Shown: positions 35,105 through 47,048 of the stretch, in pieces | How positions within the stretch are numbered: position 1 is the stretch's first letter | Layout: each line of letters starts with the position of its first letter | DNA from: Adineta steineri | Lineage: Eukaryota > Rotifera > Eurotatoria > Adinetida > Adinetidae | DNA length: 64,000 bases | NCBI GenBank assembly: GCA_905250115.1 | Contig: CAJNOI010000028.1 | Span: 696,611-760,610 of the forward strand | Direction: 5' to 3' | Position numbers and translations under genes: made by a program | The notes under the pieces: generated by a model | The model's database searches: none | Seen by the model: only the letters and a program-made list of their open reading frames with translations | Told to the model about the DNA's origin: nothing

Positions 35105-37157
35105 ATGTCAGAAATAAATGATCAATGTTCGGACACAAGTTCTGATTTAAACTGGCCAATTGATCATCCAATGGAACGACAATCACAACAACATGATCGA
35201 GTTATTTTTGAAAATGTTCCTGATCAATATGTAAAAGGTGAAGATGTTACAGCTTTTTTTTCTATTGTTTCGGATATCAAGGTTAACCCAAATGAAGATC
35301 AAATTGGTTTATTACGAGTACGACTTTGTTTTTATTAATTCATTCATCTATTTTCTTTCTTACATAGGTTGGTTCAACAAATATAAAACAATGTTTAGCA
35401 TATGCTCCTGTACAATTCAATCCATCTACAACGTCAGGATCAACTGGTCATGGTATAGCAATCTTCCCATCATCATCATTACCAGTAACTGATGATGAAT
35501 TTTATCAATTTTGTTATATTATTAATAAAACAAAAAATCTCGGTTCATCAATACCATTTCAATTAAATTGTGCCTTAGATGATATTGATTTATTATCTAA
35601 TTTACCAGTTGGAAAAACAAATCCTGATGGTCTTATTGCATTAGCTGATCATGATAATGATGAACTTGTTGTTATACATACAAAACGTATGTTAACAGAA
35701 GAAAAATTACGTCAAGAAAATCGACAATTATTAGATCGCAATCGTCGATTAGAATCACAAAAAGATGAATGTGAAGAGAAATTAGAATTATTAGAAATTA
35801 AAACAAAAGAACATATGGATAAAATTAACAACGATATGCAAGTACGTAATAATACTTTCTTTATAGAGAGGGCAAAAAAATATGATTCATATTATTACTA
35901 ATATTGTAATGTCATAGAAAGCAAATTTTCCTTCGATTCACATACATTATCATGAAAAAAGAACGTCCTCACCTATATGTACACACATGACCTTAATTTC
36001 ACATGTATTTCTAGACACTTACTGCGTCGCATAAAACAGCAATTGATGAGTTATCATCACGACAACAATTAGAAACAAATTTACGTTCACAATTTGATGC
36101 TTGTCAATCCTTGTGTGCTCAATATAAAGCTGATTCATTACAACATGCTCAACGTTGTCAGACACTTGAAAACGGTCGTACACAGTTAGAAACTGAAGCA
36201 AATCAACTTCGTTCACGATTAGCTGTAACAACACAATTAGTACAAGATCAAGCAACACAAATCACTGGTTTAGAACGTCAATTAATGCAATCAAATGAAT
36301 CAGCTTTAACATCAAGTCAACGTCAATCAATGCTTGAACAACAAATGCATGAAATACTTGTAACAGCTGAAAAACATCAGAAAACAATAGAAGCACAATT
36401 GAATGCATATTCAAAACAAGTCGCTCAACAAACAGAACATATTGTAAGATTGGAAAATACAAATGATTTATTACAAGAAGAACTCGCTTCTATCAAAGCT
36501 GATAATGAACATTTAAAAACAATATCTAAACATGATAATGATTTAACAGACGGATTACAACAACAATTAGATTTAGTACTTATCGAAAATGAATCTACAA
36601 AAAATGAAATGGATTCACTTCGAAATCAATTGGATGAAATGAATGCACAACAACAAGCTTATGCGAGTGTAACTAATTCATTTGAAGCAATAAAAACACG
36701 TTGTGTTAAACATCAAAAAAGTGAAATTGAAGCTAAACGACAATTGGGTGTTTATAAACAATTTATTGTAAGTTTCTCATAAATATAGATTCAAAAATTC
36801 CATTTATCTTTCTTTCAGAATGATCTACAACGTGAAATTCAAGAATTAACTGAACGATTAGCAGCTGGCGCTGAAGAATATAAAACATTATCTCGTAAAT
36901 ATGCAGTGCTTGGTCGTTCAAAGGAAATGGATCAATCATATATAACAACTACAGTAAATGAACCTGTTCAAAAACAAGAAGAATCAGTTCCCAGTCTTTT
37001 TAATACATATGAACATCGACAAAACGAACCATCATTACAAGCTTCACTTGTTGATATTGATGGTGAAGTATGTGCATGTCCAATGTGTTATTGGGAATTT
37101 CCTGAAAATATGACACTTGATGCAAAGAAATTACATATTGATCATCATTTTGCTTAA
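35105..37157 (+). CDS. SKICH / coiled-coil / zinc-finger protein (TAX1BP1/CALCOCO-like)
   Basis: Resembles the autophagy-receptor family TAX1BP1/NDP52/CALCOCO, which links ubiquitin-marked cargo to LC3/Atg8. Four exons join in frame: 35105-35317, 35368-35841, 36015-36767 and 36819-37157, giving 592 residues. An N-terminal SKICH domain (VIFENVPDQYVKGEDVTAFF, IGLLRVGSTNIKQCLAYAPV) is followed at about residue 185 by DNDELVVIHTK. Its LVV occupies the place of the non-canonical LC3-binding LVV motif of NDP52, directly before the coil. A long Gln/Glu-rich coiled coil covers about 200-510. The C-terminus is a single C2H2 finger of the ubiquitin-binding type (CPMCYWEFPENM, then HIDHHFA). A splice acceptor (TTTTTTTTAG) about 37 bases upstream of the ATG suggests a spliced or trans-spliced leader. 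Cargo and binding are inferred. Confidence 0.87.
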
Positions 37158-37406
37158 ATCAAATCTAATTTGTATATATACATTGAATAACTTTATTATC
37201 TTTTTTTTCTCAATATCATCGTGAATATTTCTTTTTAATTTTTCTCATTCATCAGTAAAATGTAACACCATTGTAGCTATTTATTCTATATATATATATA
37301 TGTACACAAGAAATTTATTGTAATAAAATTGACATTCAAATTTATAAGATCCAATGTCACTAATAGAATTTTATTTCGAAAAAAAGAAATTAGAGTATAA
37401 TTAATT

Positions 37407-38366
37407 TTATTTTTTATTTTTCTTAAGTGATTCAGCCATAATTTGTAGAGCATCATCTAATGTCTGTCCTTTTTGTCGTTCTTCAATGATTTCATTTCCT
37501 AATGGTGTTTGTTCAGCAACAAATCGATATGTTTCAGCAGCTCCTTGAAAAATTTTTTCGGATAAACCAACATTTTCATATGTTTTAGCAATTTCTTCCA
37601 TTTCAGCAATCCATCTTCCTGCTTTAGGTGCCATATGTGGAATTGATTTATCTAATTTTTTAAAAATATCTGGCATACTTTCTTTTAATTCATTTAAAAA
37701 TAATTCGTCAAATTCATAGGATTTTGCTGTTACACATGCTTGAATTGCAATTGCAGTTATACCTTTACTCAATGATGCATAACACATTTTAAATGCACTT
37801 GCCGAACCGATTTCATTTCCCATAACACGTGTTTTTATTAAATCTGTATATTGAAATAAATCAGCTATTTTTTGCCCATTTATACCAGATAAATAGACTG
37901 TTGGTATGCGCTCAGAAGAACCAGGTGGTAAACCAATAATACATCCATCAACAAAATTACCATGTGGAAATAATGATGATATAAATTGGACTGTTTGTGG
38001 TGCAATTGCATTCATGTCAACATAAATAATATGCGGATTTATTGAAAGAGAATTAGCAAAACGTTGTGCAACTGTTGTTACTTCAGATGGAATAAGAATA
38101 GAGAAAATAAAATCAGCTTGATTGATAATTTCTTCATCTGTTTTAACATCGATAATACCAGCTGATTGGGATAATTTTTGTGTACGTTTACTTCGTCCTG
38201 TTAAATTTGTTATTATACGAATTTTATTTTCACCAGATGAAAGAAGAACTCGACCAATAGCATGACCCTAAAAGAAAAAAGAAATTATTCGAAATAATTT
38301 ATAAATATTCTATACCATATCACCAGGACTTAATATAGCAATTGTTATTTCAGATTTTTCAGACAT
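37407..38366 (-). CDS. NAD(P)-binding 3-hydroxyisobutyrate/6-phosphogluconate dehydrogenase-like enzyme
   Basis: Two exons, 38366-38316 and 38267-37407, join in frame to 303 residues. A Rossmann fold starts TIAILSPGDMGHAIGRVLLS, with the GxGxxG equivalent read as SPGDMGHAIG. Later signatures are DFIFSILIPSEVT, VDMNAIAPQTV and GSASAFKMCYASLSKG, the region of the catalytic Lys in this superfamily. The C-terminal helical domain (MAPKAGRWIAEMEEIAKTYE, FQGAAETYRFVAEQTPLG) resembles the DUF1932 domain, which as I recall is common in bacteria and fungi and less so in animals. Probable beta-hydroxyacid oxidation; substrate unknown. Compact and intact; horizontal origin is possible but untested. Confidence 0.85.
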
Positions 38367-38601
38367 TTTTCGTTAATATGCTAAAGAATAAAATACTTAT
38401 GGCTTGTATCGTACTTTTTCTTTCGAAATAAAAGTGCTATAATAAAACACGTGGTACAAGATTCTTTTTTCCTTTCGACTATCGTTAAAGATTAGGTAGC
38501 TTTGATAGTTAAATAATTTCTACGTGAAAAAAAAACATGACGTTTTCAATGGATGGAATATACAAATAAATCATTGAAGTTTCTTCTAAAGAAATTTTTA
38601 T

Positions 38602-39003
38602 TTATTGTATTTCAATATAAAAAAAATTGATAAGGGTTAATAATGTCAAATGAATGGAAATAATAAATAATCCATATTGATTCATAGATCCGCCGTTGAA
38701 TGTACTAGATTTTATTGGTACTGTCGTAGTGAAAGTTGAACTTGACGTTGTCATAGTAGAACTCGGACTTGGCATTGTCGTAGTGGAACTTGAACTTGAC
38801 ATACATTCAGCTTTACATGCTGGAAATCCTTGACATCCTTTTACATGTTGCGCACAAAAATCGCTTGTACATTCATTACATGGTAAATCAATAGCAGGTG
38901 TTTGACAATTATGTGATTGATTTGGAAAACAACAGGCGCATCGATCACTATTTATAATGGATACTCCTATATTTAAAAATATAAAAAGAATAGATGTTAA
39001 CAT
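38602..39003 (-). CDS. Secreted or GPI-anchored Cys-rich protein
   Basis: Single-exon reading frame of 133 residues starting at the Met of MLTSILFIFLNIGVSI, a signal peptide; an upstream in-frame Met 14 codons earlier is less likely. A compact Cys cluster (CACCFPNQSHNCQT, CNECTSDFC, CQGFPACKAEC) is followed by a Ser/Thr-rich stalk that should be O-glycosylated, and a hydrophobic C-terminus (YGLFIISIHLTLLTLINFFY) suited to GPI attachment or a membrane helix. No named family recognised. It sits head-to-tail with another small Cys-rich surface protein at 39112-39614. Confidence 0.65.
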   Translation of the reverse strand: MLTSILFIFLNIGVSIINSDRCACCFPNQSHNCQTPAIDLPCNECTSDFCAQHVKGCQGFPACKAECMSSSSSTTTMPSPSSTMTTSSSTFTTTVPIKSSTFNGGSMNQYGLFIISIHLTLLTLINFFYIEIQ

Positions 39004-39111
39004 ATTTTTAATAATGATAAAAGATAAGATATCGTAGTTAATCATTTATTTCGTATGAAGAAAAAAAAAGAAGAGGGATGATACATGACTATGCAAAAAA
39101 AAAGAAAGAGG

Positions 39112-39614
39112 TCATTGATTAATAATTAAATTGATTCCAAATAGTATTAATAATCCAATAAAATAATTTGAAAAGATTTTTATCTTATTTGAATGATTAC
39201 ATAAATCAGTATTACAACAACAACTTATTGCTTTGATACCATCATGATGAGATGTTTTACATTTATTTTCATTACATATACCGAATGGTGCTGATGTACG
39301 AGTAAATACAAAATCATGTTTTCGAGATGTTTTAAGTTTCTATAAATATACATAAAACAGAACTTTATTCATACAATAAATTAAAATCATAAATACTATA
39401 CCATACACCATCCACTTAAGGATGTTATTGAATTAGCATTTGTATTTGTTTTATTGAATGGATCAGAACAATCTTGAAGACAATTATAACATCGAATTCC
39501 ATCGACATTACCTTAAATAAGAATAAAATAATATTATTTTATACAATCTTATTTTTACATACCAACAAAATAAATCAAAAATATTGATAAAATAGTCAAT
39601 AATAGTCTATCCAT
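39112..39614 (-). CDS. Ly6/uPAR-like three-finger surface protein
   Basis: Three exons, 39614-39563, 39511-39402 and 39339-39112, join in frame to 129 residues. A signal peptide (MDRLLLTILSIFLIYFVG) is followed by the Ly6-type start IRCYNCLQDCSDPF, a central WCMKLKTSRK and the diagnostic end CCCNTDLCNHS. A hydrophobic tail (YFIGLLILFGINLI) fits a GPI signal. Invertebrate Ly6 proteins such as Quiver/Sleepless modulate channels and receptors at the cell surface; the partner here is unknown. Exon phases and Cys spacing support a real gene although each piece is short. Confidence 0.8.
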
Positions 39615-40053
39615 GAAATTTTAAGAATATGTTCTGTAATGTTATTTGATTAACTTTTTGTTTATATAGATCTATCATACCTCATTAAAATAATTTGTGT
39701 TTCTTCATTTCACGGAATACATGGTCATTAAAATAGAACAAAAGATCATATTACTTTATTATCAAAACAGCGGTGTTTTCGTTGATAAAAGAAGAATCAA
39801 ACAAAAATCTAAACTAATTATACTTTAAAATTGATTAAAAAAATATAAATAAATAAATATTCAACGCTTTTCTCGAGATATATGTTAAAGATAATATATG
39901 TATTTGAAGATTACCTTTATTGATATATCTAAGAAAGTGCATGTATTATAAAATAAAATTTTTTTATAGTTTGATTTCAATTTGAACTTCATATAGAAAT
40001 CATATTTCATATATGAAGATTTTTTGTGATTACGAAACGAAAATTGGGTGAAT
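39615..40053. other. Intergenic, part of tandem duplicated unit
   Basis: No gene. From about 39740 it matches 41190-41548, the 3' flank of the next secreted-protein copy. Confidence 0.45.
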
Positions 40054-40707
40054 TTAATTTCTAGTAGATATTGCAGACCATTCTTCATTAATATCGATAA
40101 GTGCTTGTTTATTTTCCATTACAAGTTCTTCATAAGTCTTGCGATCAAAGCGCTTAATTGCGTTTTGAAGAAGTTTACCAACACATCTTTGGATTGATTT
40201 CTTGTTAGATTGACACATAAACGCATACTTTTCTTCGTCGTCGCAAACTTCCGTTGTACCCATATCGAATATGGTGATTTTTTTGTCAAATTTCATCAAC
40301 AGTTGCCCAAACTGTATTACTTTGGAATTTGACCGAAGATCCCAAGGTGAGATCATCTCTTGAGAGTATGTTTGACACCATTTATCTCTTCCATTCTGCT
40401 CTGTTGAATTAACACATGATCCAACAATTTCTTGAAAACGATTTCTATCATCGATATCGAAAGACGCTGTAAAAAACAAGGGTATTGCTTCTTGACGTTG
40501 TTTTTCTTCGCAGCATGTGTCTAAAACTTTGCAATATATAAATGGTTGTACTTTGTTAATTTCAGCAGGTTTTGAAGACCAAAACTTTTCCACTAAGTTA
40601 CTCAATTCAACGGCATCACTATCAATTGATGTTGATAATTGTAACGAAGCTCCATTGATAGAACTTATGAAAATAACATAAGATAAAACAATAAGAATAC
40701 GATGCAT
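40054..40707 (-). CDS. Secreted protein of unknown family, copy 1
   Basis: Single exon, 217 residues, starting at MHRILIVLSYVIFISSINGA, a signal peptide. The mature part has eight or more conserved Cys (YCKVLDTCCEEKQRQEA, GSCVNST, KWCQTYSQEM, EVCDDEEKYAFMC, QRCVGKLL), suggesting a disulphide-bonded helical protein. No known domain recognised. An upstream in-frame Met at 40749 is rejected because the tandem copy is stopped there. It pairs with copy 2 about 1.5 kb away in the same orientation. Confidence 0.75.
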   Translation of the reverse strand: MHRILIVLSYVIFISSINGASLQLSTSIDSDAVELSNLVEKFWSSKPAEINKVQPFIYCKVLDTCCEEKQRQEAIPLFFTASFDIDDRNRFQEIVGSCVNSTEQNGRDKWCQTYSQEMISPWDLRSNSKVIQFGQLLMKFDKKITIFDMGTTEVCDDEEKYAFMCQSNKKSIQRCVGKLLQNAIKRFDRKTYEELVMENKQALIDINEEWSAISTRN

Positions 40708-41548
40708 TTCTTTCCAATGGAATTTGTTTATTATTTTAAATCCAAACACCTATCTATTATATACTGAGTAAAAGGGAAGTAGATTTTGTTTATGATGAGA
40801 CCAAATAATTGAATTTAGAACAAGAACAAAAACAAAGAAATCAATCATAGATAGGATAAGGTATGAAAGATTACAACGTATATTTTTTAAATTTCATTGT
40901 ATTTAGTGAATAACAAGCTTTTTGTATACCGTTGAGTTAATATCAAATTTCATTGTTGTTCTCAATGTGTGTTTTAATACTCACAGTGATGAAAGTCGTT
41001 ATTGTATTTCTTGATTTTGATATAAGCTTTAAATGACTGTACACATTGTATCTGATAGTTGCAATTTCTTCCGCGTCTTTTTACTACTTTTTAATAGAGT
41101 TACTCAAATTTAGAAAAAAAATATATATAAAAATGATTATTGTTCTCTCTTAATCTGATGAATAAAAGTAAATAGTACGAAAGATCATATTGTTTTATTA
41201 TCGAAACAATGATGTTTTCGTTAGTACAATGAGAATCAAACAAAAATCTAAACTAATTATACTTTGTAATTGATCAAAAACCGTAAATAGATATATAAAT
41301 GCTCAACATTTTCTCGAGATATATGGCGAAGATAATATACATACTTGAATTATTTTTATCCTCTTCTCTTTTGAAGTTCACTTCTATTAAAGTATCTAAG
41401 AAAGTGTACCTATTACAAAATAAGTCAATAACGAAATATTTCAAATAAATTTTTTTATTTATAGTATTTATTCAATTTGAACTTCATATAAAAATCATAT
41501 TTCGTATATGAAGATTTTTCATGATTACAAAAGAAAATTTTAGAGAAT
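40708..41548. other. Intergenic, duplicated flank
   Basis: No gene. Both flanks resemble those of the neighbouring copy, for example GATAGGATAAGGTATGAAAG at about 40851 and again at about 42375. Confidence 0.45.
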
Positions 41549-42214
41549 TTAATTTGTTTCTCCATTTTTAATGGATATTGTAGACCATTCTTGATTAATA
41601 TCGATCAGTGCTTGTTTGTATTTCATTACAAGTTCTTCATAAGACTTATAACCAAGGCGCTTAATCAGATCTTTAAGCATTTTATGAACACATCTTTGGG
41701 TTAATTTCTTGTTAGTTAGACACATAACAGCATACTTTTCTTCATCGTCACAAATATCTGGTGTATTGTTATCGATGTTTTCACGTTTTTCGAGAAGTTT
41801 CATCATCACTTGTCTAAACTGCATCACCTGGGAATTTGACCGAAGATTCCAAGGTGAGATCATCTCTTGAGAGTATGTTTGACACCATTTATCTCCTCCT
41901 TTTTGTACTGTGGAATTAACACAAGATCCAACTATTTCTTTAAAGCGGTTTTTATCATCCGTATCGAAAGATTCTGAAAAAAACAAGGGTATTGCTTCTT
42001 GACGTTGATTTTCTTCACAGCATGTTTCTACAACTTTGCAATATATTACAGGATCTACTTTGTTAATTTCAACAGGTTTTGAAGACCAAAACTTTTCCAC
42101 CAAGTTACTCAATTCAACAGCATCACTATCAGTTGATGCTGGTAGTTGAAACGAAGCTCCATTGATATAACTTATGAAAATAACATAAGACAAAACAATA
42201 AGAATACGATGCAT
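41549..42214 (-). CDS. Secreted protein of unknown family, copy 2
   Basis: Paralogue of 40054-40707, 221 residues, with signal peptide MHRILIVLSYVIFISYINGA. All Cys positions of copy 1 are kept (CKVVETCCEENQRQEA, GSCVNST, KWCQTYSQEM, DICDDEEKYAVMC, QRCVHKML). Most differences cluster in the region after SPWNLRSNS, where copy 1 has KKITIFDMGTTE and this copy has EKRENIDNNTPD. That points to relaxed or diversifying change in one loop. Function unknown. Confidence 0.77.
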   Translation of the reverse strand: MHRILIVLSYVIFISYINGASFQLPASTDSDAVELSNLVEKFWSSKPVEINKVDPVIYCKVVETCCEENQRQEAIPLFFSESFDTDDKNRFKEIVGSCVNSTVQKGGDKWCQTYSQEMISPWNLRSNSQVMQFRQVMMKLLEKRENIDNNTPDICDDEEKYAVMCLTNKKLTQRCVHKMLKDLIKRLGYKSYEELVMKYKQALIDINQEWSTISIKNGETN

Positions 42215-45200
42215 TTCTTTCCAGTGAAATTTGTTTATTATTTCAAATAAAAATCACTGATGAATTTATACTGAGTAAGAGAGAAGTAAATTTTGTTTAT
42301 AATAAAGTATAGAATTTCATGATAAGATCAAACAATTGAATTTAGAAATAAACTAAAAACAAAGAAATTAATCATAGATAGGATAAGGTATGAAAGATTA
42401 CAAAGTATATTTCTTAAATTTTATCATATTTAGTTAATAAGAAGCTTTTTGTATACCATTGAGTTAATATTAGATTTCATTGTTGTTCTCAATGTTTTTT
42501 TTAATACTCATAACAATGAAAGTGATGATTATATTTCTTGATTTTCATATAAACTTTATTTAACTATACAACATTGTTTTTGATAATATGAAATATTTGG
42601 TTGACTTACAATTGTTTCTGCTTCTTTTTATTACTTTTTAATAGAGTTGTTCATTTTACTCTTTTTAATTTAATGAATAAAAGTAAGTATCCTATAAGAG
42701 AATCGTTTGAATAGAACAGATTTCTTATTGAAAATATTAATATTAGTATTAATAAATTTCAAATGTTTAAAAGATCGTTTCTCTCATAAATATTAACTAA
42801 ATTAAAAAGAAATGCAGAAGTTAAATTCTATATTAATCCTTTTTCTCGAATCGAATTGTTATTTAATCAAAAATCATTTACTAAATAAATCAGACAATTT
42901 TTTTCAAAATTCTGTTCATTATGTAAATAAACTGTTCGATGCTATAATTATAAAAACTCCTGGAGCAATGAAATTGCTATGCGTTTACAGAACGATAATT
43001 TCCCAATCACTGATTAATATTTAATATGAACTTGTAAGAACTATTAACAAATTACTATTCATCCGTGCTCAGAGGAACACAGACGATTGATATCAATTGC
43101 CTATGTCAAATTTGTTTCCAATCTAGTTAAACATATAACTTATACAACTACATGACATAGTTGGATTGAATATGATCATATTGTAATACTCATTATTATA
43201 TATAACTTGTTGGATCCTGATGAATCCTTCGCGATAAATTGAGAGTTTGTCTATTTGTTAATACTTGTAGAAATATTCAATGTACACATTTGGTTTTATT
43301 GTTTAATCTCATGCGACGAGAATACAATATTATTTTTCAAATTTTTTTCGGTTTCAATACTGATTTTGTTTTATTAATCAAAAATGAATATTGCTAGTAG
43401 TATTTCAAATGTTTGTTTTTTCATTATCAATTAATTCAAATAAATCACAATTCTTTTATTTGAAATTCTAGTCGGATTTTAATGTATTATCTAATCATGT
43501 GTTACAATATGTATTGATTCTAGATGCAGGACTATCGACTCATATATAGTAAACATTGTTTAAAAACAATGCTTTTGAAAAATAAAGAGCAATGCTATGC
43601 TTGTTGACGCTAATTAATTACTTATTATCAATAATGAAAATTTTTATACTGAAAATGTAAATAAAATTGGATTGGAAAATATTTCACAACGTCAAATAAA
43701 TATGACTTATTGTTAAAATTAAAAACAAACATTACTAATATCCATAGAAGAAAAATCAGAAAAAAATGAGAGATGAGGATATTGACGAGAAAGAAAAACA
43801 AGTTAGTTATTTGTACGCTTTTTATAGATCATAAATAAACGTTTATCATGAAAGATAAAAAATATTTCAACATTAAAAGAATTAATAACAACTAAAAAGA
43901 ATGGTTTCTATTTGAACATCTTCAAAAAAAAATAAGTTAGTAATTATTTTAATCTTAATTTTACTTCTGTAAAATAAAACTATAAGATGATTCAATTATG
44001 TTTATTATCAAATAAATTAATATTAGGAGTTAAGAAAAAGAAGAATATTTTTCTAATAGATAAAATGAATGTTGAAGAAAATCTATTTAAATATCAATGT
44101 GTTAATTATCTATATTTATGATTGACAAATAATAAAGATGTTTTGTTTGAAAGAAAAACATTGTTGTTCTGATTAAAAGCTTTTTGAAGAATTAATTTAT
44201 CTTTTAAAAAAAGGTTTTCATTTCAAACAATTTTTTTCTTTTCCTTTTCACGTTTTCTTCTCTCGTAGAAAGTAAGTTTCATGAACTTTGAAAATTTGTT
44301 AACATTCCTGCTTTGTTAGAATTTGATTAAGATCTTTTATAAAAGATATTTCTTTATTACCGAAAAGTAATAAGATATTAATAATCTATTTGATCAACAT
44401 TATACATGTCATAATGAGTTTTGGTCGAAGCATTTTCATTTCATATCTCCATATAAATCGTTTGAGTAATTATGTTTAGCGAGCAATGCAGAAAGTAATC
44501 ATGCGTATAATATATTTTAAAACAAAGCAATTAAAAAAAAGTAATTCCATTCTAAAAAACAGGAGGAATACTTGTATTTTAATTTAAAAAAATCATATCA
44601 GTTTTTCTTTGTAGATATTAATGTATATCAAAGGACATCTTCCAAAGGCAATATTATTATATCAATGACGTATTTACTTAGAGTTATCTTTTTTTGAAAC
44701 AAATGTTTGTCTTGCTTAACGGAATAACTAAGATTGGATGGTTCAGAAGAAATGGGTAGTTTTGAATTTTCAAATTTTCTCTGCACAGCCTCAATCTATA
44801 TGTCCTATAACTAGTACAAAAAGATGCGCTATGAAAATCTCGACAAGATTATACAAAGATGTTTGATATCAACTGTAAGTATAAGTATAAAAAATGTCAC
44901 GAAACTGACGATTGTACTCAATCGACTTGGAATGGTGGTACTTGTTTATAAAGATGATACATTTTCTACCACTGATTCAAATACTATTTGTGATGTGATG
45001 AAAGATGACAATTATACTGAAGTAATCGATTATACCTACAACACCGGTCACTAGAACAATTTTCCAAAATAAAGGCCGATTAACATCTCTTCCGTGTTTT
45101 ATTGTTCTTCTCTTTCATTGTTTCACTATTTTTTTGTTTTATCATTAGGTTACAAAGTTTATCTTTGAATACATCAATCCTCAATTTAAATGTTTCGTCA

Positions 45201-45408
45201 AGATTTTTTTACAATATTCTTTTTTTTTATTTTTTTTCTTCTAATTTATTCACAATAAAAACATGAAGGTTGATGTTTTCTTGGATACTTTTTGATTATC
45301 TCGATGTGATAAAAATCTAAAAAATAGTAGATAAAAAAATGAGAGACAAGAAAGAATCAACGAGTGAAGAAGGATTCTCTTGTTCACTATCATCTGCAAT
45401 GTGAATCT

Positions 45409-45463
45409 TGAGGGTGTGGGTGCTTGTATTTAAACTATCTTCTGACAACACCCACACCCTTCT
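45409..45463. repeat. Telomere-like palindrome
   Basis: GAGGGTGTGGGTG faces ACACCCACACCCTTC across a short AT-rich loop; it is preceded by AATCTT, giving the recurrent left end ATCTTGAGGGTGTGGGTG. Confidence 0.75.
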
Positions 45464-47048
45464 TATGCTTATGTATTTCTTTCTTATGAAATAATTATTT
45501 CTTTTAGTTGATGTGGAAATAACTGTTTCTTCTAGTTGATGCTGAGATAATTACCTTTTTTAGTTGATATTCAAATAATTAATTTTTCCGACAACTTTTG
45601 AATAAATAAAACACAATAATTGCATTTTAAAAATAAACTTAAATTCAAGAAAGCATAGATGATAGAAAATTTTATTACATATTGCTAACTGATCCATGTA
45701 AAAAAAAACTATAAAAAATATGTTTAAAACCGTTTTTTCTCGAAAAATCAAGAAAATCTGATTAAATACCACGTTTTCTACCTAAACCTGGCCGAAAAAT
45801 CGATTTTCATCGATTAAAGCATTCAAAACAATATACTATAATGATTTTCAAAAACAATAATTAATTTTAATAGATTTCTCTAATGAAAATGGATTGTAAT
45901 CCATTAAATAGTTCAAATAAAATATTTAAATCCTTTTTGAAAATTCTTATCGATTTAAATAGATTTTTTATAATAAAACTGATTTTCATTAATTAAATCA
46001 CTAAAAAGAATATATTTTATAATATTTTCTATACATAAAACTGATTGAATAATATAATATCTTTCACAATTTCTCGATTTCATCGAAACAACTTTAGTTT
46101 TCGCTTGAAAAACTCGATTTAATAACTTTTTTCTTCTTTGTGTATTGTCATCAAACTGAAGTATTTCATTACAATTTATTTCTGAAATGATTGTTTCTTT
46201 TTTTGAGTTTGTATAAATTTTGCCGGATATGATAAAATAATTTGATATCCATTATAAAAAACGTTTAAAAACTGAGATATTTACTTCTCATAAAAACGTC
46301 TTTGTCATTTTGACAAAACGGAGTTTGGTATTGCGCAGCATTTTTCTCCGCGTATGTACTTTCTTCACAAAGGATTCTATCGGATAAGATCGTAAGTCTG
46401 TCATCATCTTGTGCTTCAGTTACGATAGCCTACAAAGAGCAGTTGTTTCTGAACATTCTCATAAAAAGAAATCTGGAAATTATCTATGCTTTGATTTATA
46501 CTATCCGTTTATTAATCAAGGCAACATGGTTGGAAAATACCACGCATGCTTAGTATTATAGTTACGAACATTCAAATATAGACAGGGGTAAGTTTTAGTC
46601 GTTGGATTTCGAATAGAAGACATTTTTTCCCATAAAATGAGATCTTCACGACCTCCATGCGTCATCTCATTACAAAAATCGATAAAGGGTGTCCAATAAA
46701 TTTCAACGATTTGAAGCTATTTCTGTGCATTTTTATTTCAAAAGAGCTCTGTATTTTGACACCGTATTCATTTCTATAAGGGGATTACATATGGAGCTCG
46801 TGAAGATCTCATTTTGTAGGAAAACGTGTCTTCTGTTCGAATCCAATGGCAACAACTTACTCTTGCCTATATTTCAATGTTCGTAACCATAATACTGAGC
46901 GTAGGTATGGATGTGAGATGTAAAAAATACCCAATTCCACACCCACATACCCTTGTGAGATGATGCAATGTGAGCGGGAATATGAGAGTGAGGGCGGCAT
47001 TATGATAAGAACATGAGGGTGGGAGAACCTTCTGATGTATACCCCTTC

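Noticed and set aside
36019..36948. Minus-strand open frames rich in Leu and Val
   Set aside because: They are antisense shadows of the Gln/Glu-rich coiled coil of the SKICH protein.
42812..43024. 70-codon open frame
   Set aside because: No similarity to neighbours, no splice context, AT-rich surroundings.
44824..45054. 76-codon open frame with acidic end
   Set aside because: No recognisable domain and no joining exons found on either side; could be chance.
46826..46850. tRNA-like TTCGAATCC box
   Set aside because: No acceptor stem or anticodon arm could be paired around it.
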